NCBI RefSeq assembly: GCF_035046485.1
Contig: NC_085138.1
Location: 25,204,800 to 25,268,799 of the forward strand
Direction of reading: 5' to 3'
DNA: 64,000 nucleotides
Source of the DNA: Aedes albopictus
Lineage: Eukaryota > Arthropoda > Insecta > Diptera > Culicidae
Below the pieces are notes generated by a model, which saw only the letters and a list, made by a program, of their open reading frames with translations, made no database searches and was not told the origin of the DNA. The stretch's first letter is position 1, and each line of letters begins with the position of its first letter. A program made the position numbers and the translations under genes. Below are positions 46,080 to 56,919 of this stretch, piece after piece.

Positions 46080-49000
46080 AACGTCTTGAAACCCTTCTGA
46101 AACTTCTCAAGAGCCTGTGAATCCACCTAAACCCACCGGATATTTCTGTGAAATCCCCTGAAACGCCTTGAACCGCCCTGCAACCGCTCTAAAACCCCTT
46201 CTGAATCTCTCATGAAACCCTCCAGAAAGACTCATAGCTTAAAAGTCTGTAAATCGCCCTAAAACCTCGGGACCCCTCTGAAACTACCTGAAACGCCTCT
46301 GAAACACTCTGAAGCTCGTTCGAAAGCCTGTGAAGCCCCAATGAAATCATTTAAAACGCTTCATAAAACCCAGGCCACAATTCCCCCCTCAAAGCTCGAC
46401 TGAAGCTCGCGCGAAAGCCTGTAAAGCCCCCTAGAATCCCTTAAAACGTCCTGATAAGCCATAAAACGCCTTGAAACACCTCACAATCCAACTGAAGCTT
46501 GCTTGAAAGCCTGCGAATCTCCCTAAAGTCCCATTGAAACACCCTGGTAAGCTCTGAAACGTCTTGAATCGCCCTGAAACATATATGTAGCCCACCTTCT
46601 TGAACTCACCTGAAAACCTGTCAAGTTGTTCAGAACCCCCTGAGAACTCGCTGAAACGCCTCTGAATCCGTCCTGAAGCTCGCCTGTAAAGCCCCTGTAA
46701 AAGTCTCTGGAGCGCATTGAAACGCCTCTTCGCGTATCCTGAAACCCCCCTAAAGCTCACCCGAAAGTCTATGAAGCTTACTAAGACTCCGTGGAACCCC
46801 CGGTAACGCTTCAGAATTACTGCATGAAACTCCTCTGATTGCCTCTAAACCTCCTTGAAAGCCTCCGAAAGCCTTGGGTATACTGGAAGGAATCTCTGAA
46901 GTCTACTGGGACTATATATAAAACCTTTTGTCAATGACTGTCTAAAAGTACCTATACTCTCTGCAGTATAGGCCTCGTATCTCAAATCGTAATCAATGAT
47001 TATGATTGAATTTCATGCTTACATAGCACAAGCTATGTGCTGTCAAGTGGTATCAGAAGGTCGTCTGTTCGAGAATTTCCAAGAACTCCCTCGAGGAACT
47101 GTAATCGATTCTACTAGCGCTATCAACCTGAAACGTCTTGAAGCCCCATGGAATCCCTTGAAACGTCTCTGAAATCCCTTGAAAGCCTGTGAAGCCCCCT
47201 AAAACCACTAAATTTCTCTAAAATCCTCAGAGACGAACCAGCCAAGGGCTGAAAGTCTCTTTAATAAAGACAAATCAATCAATTAAATCCTCAGAAATAC
47301 CACGAAACTGTTTTAAAACCCCTCAGGATCTCTCCTAAAGCTCTACTAAATGTGACTGAATCTGGAAGTCTGTTAAGCCCCGTAAAACTCCTTGGATAAA
47401 TCTGAAACTGCCTGAAACACATTGAAACATTTCGGAATCCCCCTGAAACTCGTCTGAAACCTTGTAAAGTCTTCTATAATCCCTTAAATGTTATGATAAG
47501 CCCTGAAACACCTTGAGCGGCCTGAAAACATCTGAAACCAATCTGAAGCTCATCTGGAAGCCTGTGAAGATGTGAAGATCCCCAAAATCCTCTGGCAACC
47601 CTTGAAACGTCTCTGAGTCCGCCCTGAAGCTGAAAAGTCACTTTCAAACCATCTGAAAGGCCCTTAAGTGCCTTGAAAGGCCTCTGAGCCTCTCAGCCCG
47701 AAAAGCCTTTAAAATCCTGGAAACCCCTCTGAAACCACCTGAAACACCATAAAACTCCATGACATAAACATCATAAAGCTTCCCATAACCACCGGGAACT
47801 ACCTGAAACGCCACTGAATCCTCCTGAAATGCTGTGATAAGCCCTAAACGGTTTGAAGTACCCCGAAAGACATTTGAAACCACATTGAAGCTCACTTGAA
47901 AGCCTGTGAAGTGCCCCAATATCCTCTGGAACATCCTGATACGTCTCTCAATCCACCCTGAAGCTCGCCTGAAAGTCCCTCTGAAAGCCCCTGAAGCGCC
48001 TTGGAATGCCTCTGAAATCCTCTGAGCTCATCCGAAAGCCTGAGAAACCTCCAAAATCCCCGACAGTCGCCCTGAAATCAACTGAACTGACGCCATGATA
48101 GTCAATGAAACCCCTTGCAGCCTATGGTAACGCCCTGAAACGTCTTGAACTTCTTCTGGAACGCCTTAAAATGCCTTTGAAGCTCATGTGAGCGCCTGTG
48201 ATGTAACCTAAAGCCAGCTCAGAAACCCACGAGAATCTCGCTTGAAGGATCCCTAATACGCATTAAAACGCCCTGAGCGTTTCTGAAATCCGTCCGAAGC
48301 TCACATGAAAGCCTGTGAAGTTCCCTTCAAATCCCTGGAATCTCTCTGAATCACATAAACGCTTTGAAACGCTTTTGAAGTTCCCATAGAGCTTGCCTGA
48401 ATGCCTGTAAAGCCCATCGGAAACTCCCTGGAGTGCCTTGAAACGCTTCTGAAATTCCCTGATATTCCCAAAACTTTCTGAAATCCTTCTGAATCGCCCC
48501 AAAATGTCTCGAAGCGTTACTGAATTCCTTTTGAAGCTCACCTGGAATCCAGTGAAGCCTCCTACAATCCCCGAAGCCCCTATGAAACCAGCTGAAACTC
48601 CGCAGAAACCCCTTTAAAACTCACCTGAAAGCCTCCTAACCAGAGTTTTGCATGTTCAGGATGGGTAATGTCAAATGCCACATGCTCTAACCATCACAAG
48701 ACAAATGCCAAAAACAGAATCGACTCACGCCAAGGCCACTCACGCTGACTTTTGTCCTAACTCACTGAAAAGCCTTGAAAAGTCTTGAAACTCACCTGAA
48801 AGCCTGTGGAAATCACCCAAGATCCCCGGAAACTTCTCTGAAACATCTGAACACACTTGACGCCTCTGAAACGCAACTGAAGCTCACCTAAAAATCAGTA
48901 AAGCCCCGCCAATACCCCCTCAAAGACTCTGAAACGCTTTTGAAATTCACTGAATGCGTCTGAAACTCAGACAAGCGCCTCTGAAACTTTCCCCAGAAGG

Positions 49001-49560
49001 GAATTTGAGAGCCTGAAAAGCCTCCTTAACCACCTGGGAACTCTTCTGAAACATTTTGCAACAGTCTAAAAAGCCTTGTAACCCTAATCCTCCTGCAGCT
49101 CACAAGCCTCTGAAGTAAAAACGTCGGAAACGCCGCTTAAACCCCTGAAATGCTTCTGAAAACCTACGAAACCCGCTTTCAGGCAAGCCTCTCAAGACCC
49201 AATGGAATACCTCTGAAATATCATTAACCCAACTCTCTGGAACGATTCTGAAACCACCCAGAAGTTCATCCGAAAGCCTGTGAAGCCGCCTTAAAATCTT
49301 TTGAAACGCTCTGAAGCAGCTTGAAACGTCTCTGGTTCTGAATCCCTCACCTAAAATTCTGCTGAAATTCCCCTGAAGCTCATCTAAAACCATACAATAC
49401 GTTCACAGGAAACGTTCTGAAAATCCCTGAATGCCTTGAAACGCCTCTGGAACCTCCTGGAAGCTCTCCTGAAAGCATCTGAAGTCCCCGAGAAACGCTC
49501 TGAACCCACCCGAAGCCCCTGCGAAACGTCACGCCTTGAGGCACTTCTGAAATCTTCTTG
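46080..49560. repeat. 3.5-kb degenerate CCTGAAACGCC minisatellite
   Basis: Loose repeats of CCTGAAACGCCTCTGAAA and GCTCGCCTGAAAGCCTGTGAAG-type units, often recurring as a higher-order block of roughly 100-200 bp. A non-repeat insert lies at about 48640-48770 and a small retroposon at 47231-47284. All ORFs are incidental. Confidence 0.75.
47231..47284 (+). mobile_element. tiny hairpin retroposon, copy 2 (54 bp)
   Basis: AGACGAACCAGCCAAGGGCT...GTCTC folds as nested pairs GAGAC/GTCTC and CAGCC/GGCTG, followed by TTTAATAAAGACAAA and a TCAA tail. Flanked by an exact 10-bp duplication AAATCCTCAG (47221-47230 and 47285-47294). Same 5' boundary as the copy at 10832, allowing for the ambiguous AG. 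Confidence 0.8.
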
Positions 49561-50034
49561 CAACTTTCTTGATTCTTGATTCTCATGAGCATGAGCATAG
49601 ATGAAAGAACCAAAAAAATAGGTCTTAAATCTAGCTTGCCATTCTCATTGTACACATTTTGAGTACTTGCAATTATAGTAAGATCAATAACGGCGCCGAA
49701 CACGTTCTGAGGGTCATCGAAGATAGTAAGAAATGTTAGTAATCGACAAACGTTGTTATAGAGACTGAGAATCGCGGAATCTCCACGTTTGTCACAGGAA
49801 GGATGTGTGTTAGTGTGGTAGGGTACATTGTCAATCTAGGAATTATCTGACCATGGGTAGAGGGAAAGAGCTCAATAATAGCATATTTTGATATTGAGAT
49901 CAAAATGTGGTATTGGTTCGGATGATATAAGAGATAAAAGATATAAAAATAAGATCTAAAATTTACTCCTGGAACATCATCATCAGATCATATTTAGATT
50001 TTGTAAGATCTAATCAATAACAGCGAGATATTCG
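49561..50034. other. intergenic; no gene recognised
   Basis: AT-rich, no supported feature. Confidence 0.35.
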
Positions 50035-50466
50035 TTTGATCTTGGAATATCAAACTTTGATATTGTTCAGATGTCAAAACTAAAATGTAATGACATTGAC
50101 GTTGAAAAAAAAAATTTTAGAGAAAAATCCAAAAAGTGACAATTTATCATAACCTTCTTCAACGTTCAAAAAGTACCTATCTTTTCTAGACTTGTAAAGC
50201 CTTAATATATTGTTCATTAACTCACAAAATGTCATTCAATTCGGTTCACCTGTTTTAGAGATATGGTTCAAAAATTAGTTATCTATAAAATAGTGTTTTG
50301 CGAGAACGGCTCTAGTTTCTTGCAAGATAAATCAATCAAATTTGTACCAATGATGCGCATGTAACAGGTTGACAAACAGTAAAAATTTAAGATTTTTTAC
50401 CTCATTTGAACTTCTTTGTGTGAGAAAAAAAGAGATGCTTATCCTAATCATTTTGGCCACCCCCTG
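50035..50466. mobile_element. half copy of the TA foldback element
   Basis: Matches the right half of 35621-36954 (for example CATTCAATTCGGTTCAC, GGTTGACAAACAG, terminus CATTTTGGCCACCCCCTG) and ends at TA 50467-50468. The left half is missing. It lies about 290 bp upstream of the gene promoter at 50752. Confidence 0.75.
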
Positions 50467-50751
50467 TATAGTGCACTGAGAATCAAGTCTTCAACAATAG
50501 TAAGTTATGTCAAATTCCTCTGGGACTGTAGAGCTCTTGTGTCTAGAAATAGATAAAAATAAACGTCTTACTTGGAGACCGTTACTTTGTTATGATTCAG
50601 ATTACATACCCCTCAATGTGCTACAAAAAATGTATCGAAATCGAGCGAAACGATTCGAGTATTTCCCATTGGGTTACATAATTTGCTTTAAAAATGCTCT
50701 TGGGATCAGAACTTTCTTAACTTCAATCAACGTGTTACTTGTATAGATGTA

Positions 50752-50788
50752 TATAAAACTATCAAATTTCTCTACTTGGCCCAACAGT
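50752..50788 (+). promoter_or_regulatory. TATA box and initiator of the downstream gene
   Basis: TATAAA at 50752-50757 and an arthropod-initiator-like ACAGT at 50784-50788 (A near 50786), about 34 bp apart, slightly longer than the usual ~30. This would give a 5' UTR of about 35 nt before the ATG at 50821. Inference from motif spacing only. Confidence 0.5.
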
Positions 50789-50820
50789 CTAACCACAGTT
50801 CGATAGCAACAACCGAAGCA

Positions 50821-51609
50821 ATGCAACGAAAGTTAATCCTAACTCTGGTCACCCTTTGGAGCAGCATTCCTTGGATGCTTACTGCCGCCATTCCCAACTG
50901 CAATCCCGGCAAAGACCCCACCGTTACCCGTTTCAACGACTCTTACGTGGAGTACATCCTGCACGATAACGACGTCCTTACCGGCCTCGATCACTACACC
51001 GATCGTCAGGTTGGAATTTTCCGCTTGTCCCGTTCTACCGATCGTCTATGGAAACGCTTCACTCTGGAACCACTAACGGAACGAGTTTCGCTAATACTGG
51101 TACGCTCTCCGGATTTACCGTCGGAATGTATGGCGGCGTTGGTCGTTCCTGATCCTTGGAATAAACCTCGTTTTTTCTTGACCACCGTCCTCACCGATGA
51201 GCTCAACCGAGAAGGCTTCAAAGGGTTCAACAAAGACGAATGGGTTAACGTTGTTGTGACACATTCCGCCAAAGGACATTTCAGCATCATTCTGTGCGAC
51301 AGTAGGAAATCCATAACACTCGAAGCTTTACCCGAACCCACTGCTCCAACAACAGCAATAGAAGAGGAAAAGCTGGAAGAAAATAATCGAACCAAAATAT
51401 TGCTAAACGTGTCCGGGGAGTGGATTGTACCGTGCACTGCGCTCAACGCCGAGATCAGCTTTCCGGTATCGGAAATCGAGCACTACCTAGCAAACCAACA
51501 ACGGAAACGGGCACCTACGCCGACCTGGGTATTCGTTTTAATCGGGTTTTCGGGCGCCCTCGTTGCCCTCGGAGTGATTTACGGGGTAGTGATGAAACTT
51601 GTTCGTTGA
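50821..51609 (+). CDS. putative type I membrane protein, 262 aa, family unrecognised
   Basis: Single open exon, ATG at 50821; the open frame extends upstream only to a TTG, so this ATG is the sensible start. Residues 1-23 are a signal peptide (QRKLILTLVTLWSS core). The ectodomain is about 25-234, with four cysteines (C27, C103, C159, C205), sequons at N39, N189 and N196, and a low-complexity Pro/Thr/Glu linker at about 170-190. One membrane span lies at about 235-257, then a tiny tail ending KLVR. The composition of the middle (alternating hydrophobic strands) suggests a beta-sandwich. It appears paralogous to the gene at 58227: W77 and C159 are 82 residues apart, as are W103 and C185 there, with matching hydrophobic pattern between. 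Function unknown; cell-surface or secretory-pathway location is inferred. No AATAAA was found within 300 bp downstream. Confidence 0.85.
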   Translation: MQRKLILTLVTLWSSIPWMLTAAIPNCNPGKDPTVTRFNDSYVEYILHDNDVLTGLDHYTDRQVGIFRLSRSTDRLWKRFTLEPLTERVSLILVRSPDLPSECMAALVVPDPWNKPRFFLTTVLTDELNREGFKGFNKDEWVNVVVTHSAKGHFSIILCDSRKSITLEALPEPTAPTTAIEEEKLEENNRTKILLNVSGEWIVPCTALNAEISFPVSEIEHYLANQQRKRAPTPTWVFVLIGFSGALVALGVIYGVVMKLVR

Positions 51610-51959
51610 AACGTTTTTGGAGTTTAGTGAAGTAAAAGGAGCTCACACAAGAGCTAAGTGTTTGCTATTAACTGTTCGCTGATTACATGCAACAGAAAGG
51701 GTTCTCTTGGATTTCCGGACAATATTGATTGTGAACTTTCCCGCGATCTTTGACTACTATTTTACGAAACCTCTACGGATTCCTAGCGCGAGGATGTGGC
51801 ATGAACGGCAAGCTCGGAATGTACTAAAACTGCCGTTGCCGTTGTGCCGTTCCCAGCTCACAACGAGAACGGAAAACTCTCGGGAAATTAATGCTTGCTT
51901 GTTATTTATTTTGATTTTCTCTGTTTAAAAAATACAACCGCGCAAATTCGCATTCTGGT
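51610..51959. other. 3' flank / probable 3' UTR of the preceding gene
   Basis: Non-repetitive sequence directly after the stop codon; no canonical AATAAA seen before the minisatellite begins near 51960. Confidence 0.4.
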
Positions 51960-53400
51960 ATTTCTCCTGGAATTCATTCTGAGGTTTTTCCAGGTGATCT
52001 CTCCAAAAGTTCCTTCTGAGATTCCTCCAGGAGTTCCTTCCAAAATTCCTCCAGGAGTTCCTTCTAAGATTCCTTCATCAGGAGTTCCTTCCAGAATTTC
52101 TCCAGAAGCTCCTTCTGGAATTCCAACAGGAGTTCCTTCTGGAATTCTTCCAGGAGTTCTTTCTGGGATTCCTCCAGGAGTTCCTTTTGGCATTCCTTCA
52201 GGAGCTTCTTTCTGGATTCCTCCAGGAGTTTCGTCCGGGATTCCTCCAGGAGTTCCTTCTGAGATTCCTTTAGAAGTCTCTTTCGAGGTTTCTCCAGGAA
52301 TTTCTTCCGGGATTCTTCCAGGATCTCTTTCCGGGATTCATTCAGGAGTTCCTTCCGGTATTTCTCCACGAGTTCCTTCCGGGACTCATCCAGGAGATCC
52401 TTTCGGGATTCCTGCAGAAGTTTTTTTCTGGGATTCCTCCAGGATTTCCTTCCGGGGTTCCTCCAGGAGTAACTTCGAAGTTTCTTCTAGGAGCTCCTTC
52501 TGGGATTTCTCCTGGAGTTCCTTCCTGAATTCCTGTAGGAATTCCTTCCGAGATGCCTCCAGAAGTTCCTTCCAGGATTTCTCCAGGAGTTCATTCCTAA
52601 ATTCCTCCAGGATTTCCTTCCGGGATGCCTCCAGGAGCTCCTTCTGAGATTTCTCCAGGAGTTCCTTTTAGAATCCCTCCAGGAATTCCTTCCAGGGTTC
52701 CTCCTGGAGTTCCTTCCAGAATTAATCCAGGAGTTTTTTTTTTATGGAATTCCTCCAGAAGTTCCTTCTGCAATTTCTCCATGAGCTCCTTCCTGAATTT
52801 CTTCGAAATTTCCTTTCGGGATGCCTCCAGGAGTTCATTCTAGGATTCCTCCAGAAGTTCCTTCCGGGATTCGTTTAGGAGTATCCTTCAGGATTTGGCC
52901 AAGAGTTATTTCTGAGATTCCTCCTGGAGTACGTTCTGGGATTCCTCCGGGAGTTCTTTCTGGGATTCCTTCCAGAAGTTCCTTCCGAGGTTTATTCAGG
53001 AGTTCCTTCCGAAATTCCTCCAGGAGCTCCTTCTGAGATTGCTCCAGGAGTTCCTTTTGGGATCCATCCAAGAGTTTCTTCCAGGATTCCTCCAAGAGTT
53101 CCTTCCGAAATTCCTTCTGAGATTTCTCCAGGAGTTCCTTCCAAGATTCCCCCAGGAGTTTTATGGGATTCCTCCAGGAGTTCCCTCTGGAATTTCTCCA
53201 GAAGTTCCTTCCTGAATTCCTTCGGAAATGCCTTTCCTTTCGGGAGTCTTTCAGGATTTCCTTCCGGGAGTCCTTCAGGAATTCCTTTTTGGGATTCCTT
53301 CAATAATACTTTCCGGGATTCCTTCATTTATCAGGATTCAGAAGTTTCTTACGGGATTCCTTTAAAAATTCCCTTTCCAAAATATTTCCAAGCCATCCTT
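51960..53400. repeat. 1.4-kb moderately degenerate 24-27-bp minisatellite
   Basis: Units of ATTCCTCCAGGAGTTCCTTCNGG type, clearly periodic but with frequent substitutions and indels. Intermediate in decay between 55139-56627 (pure) and 14293-15588 (old). Four-frame ORFs with Pro/Gly/Ser or Glu/Lys/Leu repeats are artefacts. Confidence 0.9.
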
Positions 53401-53557
53401 CTGGGATTGCGGGAGAAATTAGTAAAAGAATCCCGGAAGTAATATCTGAAGGAATCCTGGTAGGAATTTCCGGAGAAATCCCGGTTGTAATTTCTGGAAG
53501 AACCCTGTTTTGACATGAATCGACAACGACGATTAGCATGGCATAATTATAAGTCGA

Positions 53558-53842
53558 GGGCCCATATAGCCGAGGCGGTAAACGCACGGGTATTCAGCAT
53601 GACCATGCTGAGGGTGACGGGTTCGATTCCCGGTCGGTCCAGGATCTTTTCGTAAAGGAAATTTCCTTGACTTCCTTGGGCATAGAGTATCTTCGTGCCT
53701 GCCACACGATATACACATGCAAAATGGTCATTGGCAGAGGAAGCTCTCAGTTAATAACTGTGGAAATGCTCATAGAAAACTAAGCTGAGAAGCAGGCTTT
53801 GTCCCAGTGAGGACGTTACGCCAAGAAGAGAGAGAGAGAGAG
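53558..53842 (+). mobile_element. tRNA-derived SINE, full copy with 13-bp target duplication
   Basis: A box TAGCCGAGGCGG and B box GGTTCGATTCC in a tRNA-like head, a body with TTCCTTGGGCATAGAGTATC, a 3' domain AAGCAGGCTTTGTCCCAGTG and a tail AAGAAGAGAGAGAGAG. Exact duplication AATTATAAGTCGA at 53545-53557 and 53843-53855, so a recent insertion. Confidence 0.92.
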
Positions 53843-53855
53843 AATTATAAGTCGA

Positions 53856-54140
53856 AAATTCATATTTTTTTTTACCCTTGGGTAACATGGAATCTTTATT
53901 TTTCACAAGTTTCTCAGTGATTTTGAAGAGTTGGATAGTAAGGAAAGTGAAATGAGGAGTATACGCAACTAAATCGCAACTAAATATGCAATAGTTCTCA
54001 TGGGAAAAATGCTAAAAACGATAAAAAATATCGATAAATATGTACGCACGATTGGTTTCAACTTCTGTAACCAATATCATCACTAACTTCAATAAAACTG
54101 GCTTTAACTGCCTGTACCATTTTTTATAGAATTACCAATA
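53856..54140. other. intergenic; no gene recognised
   Basis: AT-rich short spacer without features. Confidence 0.4.
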
Positions 54141-54611
54141 GGCTCAGTGTACCAGTTATGGCTTTAGTACCTTAAATTCGCCATAGTTGATTTTCAACCT
54201 TTGAAAAAATCGTGAACAACAGATCACGTTCGCAAATGATGTTTGCAATCATTCAAACTTCACAATTTGCTCAAATTATGATAGAAATAAATCATTTTCC
54301 TTAACTTTTTGGCTTCCTTGCACCCTATTTCGCCATAGTGTACCAGTTATGGCTAATCCCATAAGGAATGCATGTAAATAGTGCGAAGTGGAAGACAATT
54401 TAACAACTATGTCCATAACTGGTGCAGGGTTCCTATCATTGGTACACTCCGTAATAAATACTAAAAGTAGTTTTGGCTCCGTTTCCATATTTTTCGTGTT
54501 AAGTATGAAAAGTAATCAATCATTTGACATATTGATGACATTCGTCGGTCTTCTTCTTCTTTTTATAGAAATAGTGTTCCTTAGGTAGTGCGATAACTGG
54601 TACAGACACCC
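54141..54611. mobile_element. TA-flanked MITE, copy 2
   Basis: Termini GGCTCAGTGTACCAGTTATG and GATAACTGGTACAGACACCC, TA at 54139-54140 and 54612-54613. Runs opposite to 25218-25661, sharing ACTACCTAAGG, AAACTACTTTTAGTATTTAT and GTGCAAGGAAGCC (or complements). Confidence 0.85.
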
Positions 54612-55138
54612 TATATGCTGTTTGTAAACAAAAATATCAGCTTGTTTATATTTTGCATATACATTTTTCTAGCACACTCCAGTCCATTTTTTTAAATGCA
54701 AACGTTATTCAAAAACTTTTGCTACGTAGGTGTCAGAACCATTTCAGGAGGTTTTAGCAGGTTTTTAGGAACGTTTAACCTTTTGGAGATGGATGGGTCA
54801 TATGTGTCCAACCGAGAAAATCGATAATTATAAACGTTTTCTAGACCAGCGAGATTGCATCAAGAATGGTGAAAATTCCGACTCCAAAGGGGAAAGATCC
54901 AGGTTTAGGAACGTTTCATGGTGTAGGATTGTTCCAGGGATATTCCAGGAGGTTCCAGTTCTAGGAGTCGCAGTGGATATAATGAGCTCCAGGTCCAGGG
55001 AGCACCACAACTTTCCTGAAACTCTCATGAAACACTTGCACTGAAACTAATTTAAACGCCAAGTTCATAAGCAACTGCCCTGCAACCCCTTGTAACACCC
55101 TGAAATTTCTCTGAAACCCATCTGAAACTCCCTCCTTC
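54612..55138. other. intergenic; no gene recognised
   Basis: Includes decayed GGTTCCAGGAAC-like words at 54900-54990. No supported gene. Confidence 0.4.
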
Positions 55139-56627
55139 TAAGATTACTCCGGTAAGTCCTTCTGGGAATACTCCATAAGTCCTTCTGGGATTCCTCCAGT
55201 AAGTCCTTGTGGGATTCCTCCAGGAAGTCCCTCCGGGATTCCTCCAGGAAGTCCCTCCGGGATTCCTCCAGGAAGTCCCTCCGGGATTCCTCCAGGAAGT
55301 CCCTCCGGGATTCCTCCAGGAAGTCCCTCCGGGATTCCTCCAGGAAGTCCCTCCGGGATTCCTCCAGGAAGTCCCTCCGGGATTCCTCCAGGAAGTCCCA
55401 CCGGGATTCCTCCAGGAAGTCCCACCGGGATTCCTCCAGGAAGTCCCACCGGGATTCCTCCAGGAAGTCCCTCCGGGATTCCTCCAGGAAGTCCCACCGG
55501 GATTCCTCCAGGAAGTCCCACCGGGATTCCTCCAGGAAGTCCCACCGGGATTCCTCCAGGAAGTCCCACCGGCATTCCTCCAGGAAGTCCCACCGGGATT
55601 CCTCCAGGAAGTCCCACCGGGATTCCTCCAGGAAGTCCCACCGGGATTCCTCCAGGAAGTCCCACCGGGATTCCTCCAGGAAGTCCCACCGGGATTCCTC
55701 CAGGAAGTCCCACCGGGATTCCTCCAGGAAGTCCCACCGGGATTCCTCCAGGAAGTCCCACCGGGATTCCTCCAGGAAGTCCCACCGGGATTCCTCCAGG
55801 AAGTCCCACCGGGATTCCTCCAGGAAGTCCCACCGGGATTCCTCCAGGAAGTCCCACCGGGATTCCTCCAGGAAGTCCCACCGGGATTCCTCCAGGAAGT
55901 CCCACCGGGATTCCTCCAGGAAGTCCCACCGGGATTCCTCCAGGAAGTCCCACCGGGATTCCTCCAGGAAGTCCCACCGGGATTCCTCCAGGAAGTCCCA
56001 CCGGGATTCCTCCAGGAAGTCCCACCAGGATTCCTCCAGGAAGTCCCACCGGGATTCCTCCAGGAAGTCCCACCGGGATTCCTCCAGGAAGTCCCACCGG
56101 GATTCCTCCAGGAAGTCCCACCGGGATTCCTCCAGGAAGTCCCACCGGGATTCCTCCAGGAAGTCCCACCGGGATTCCTCCAGGAAGTCCCACCGGGATT
56201 CCTCCAGGAAGTCCCACCGGGATTCCTCCAGGAAGTCCCACCGGGATTCCTCCAGGAAGTCCCACCGGGATTCCTCCAGGAAGTCCCACCGGGATTCCTC
56301 CAGGAAGTCCCACCGGGATTCCTCCAGGAAGTCCCACCGGGATTCCTCCAGGAAGTCCCACCGGGATTCCTCCAGGAAGTCCCACCGGGATTCCTCCAGG
56401 AAGTCCCACCGGGATTCCTCCAGGAAGTCCCACCGGGATTCCTCCAGGAAGTCCCACCGGGATTCCTCCAGGAAGTCCCACCGGGATTCCTCCAGGAAGT
56501 CCCACCGGGATTCCTCCAGGAAGTCCCACCGGGATTCCTCCAGGAAGTCCCTCCGGGATTCCTCCAGGAAGTCCCACCGGGATTCCTCCAGGAAGTCCCA
56601 CCGGGATTCCTCCAGGAAGTCCCTCAA
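55139..56627. repeat. very pure 24-bp minisatellite, about 59 units
   Basis: Tandem GATTCCTCCAGGAAGTCCCACCGG with constant 24-bp period. Two unit types differ at one base (CTCC or CACC). CTCC units fill the first eight positions and reappear near the right edge, while a long run of CACC units occupies the middle. A few private variants (GGCATT, ACCAGG) occur once each. Edge units are degenerate. Long ORFs on both strands (up to 537 codons) arise only because 24 is divisible by 3. Confidence 0.97.
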
Positions 56628-56919
56628 GATCAAAGGTACCATCATCTCGTCCACTTCGATTTTTTCTGACTGCAACAACTTTTGATTGAATTCTTACATG
56701 TTCTTGACTGAACTTGTGGGAAAGAGTTTTTACATACTTTGGCACTTCTTGAAAAAGTTGAAAAAAAATTGTGGATAGGGGAACTTTTGGCTGAACTTAT
56801 CTCGCGCTACTCTTGTCCGGGCTTGACGAATTTCCAACTTCAACTTGGACTATTTGAGCCGTGATTTGTGATTTGAACATTACATCAATCATTTGTTGCA
56901 TTTGTTATGATACAAATTC
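56628..56919. other. spacer; no gene recognised
   Basis: Ordinary sequence between the minisatellite and the serpin-like remnant. No signal. Confidence 0.4.

Noticed and set aside
50507..50746. 79-aa ORF upstream of the membrane protein gene
   Set aside because: No recognisable domain, partly overlaps the promoter region, no support beyond length.
50776..50820. Extended N-terminus of the 262-aa membrane protein
   Set aside because: The upstream frame begins at TTG; the ATG at 50821 starts directly at the signal peptide and follows a TATA/initiator at proper distance.
51895..53327. Pro/Gly/Ser- or Glu/Lys-rich ORFs on both strands
   Set aside because: Degenerate minisatellite; collagen-like appearance arises from the repeated nucleotide motif.
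55065..56745. Four long ORFs (486-537 codons) on both strands with Leu/Asp/Glu/Ser/Arg or Gly/Pro/Val repeats
   Set aside because: They are the 24-bp minisatellite read in different frames; unit length divisible by 3 keeps frames open, and no start context, domain or non-repeat sequence supports a gene.
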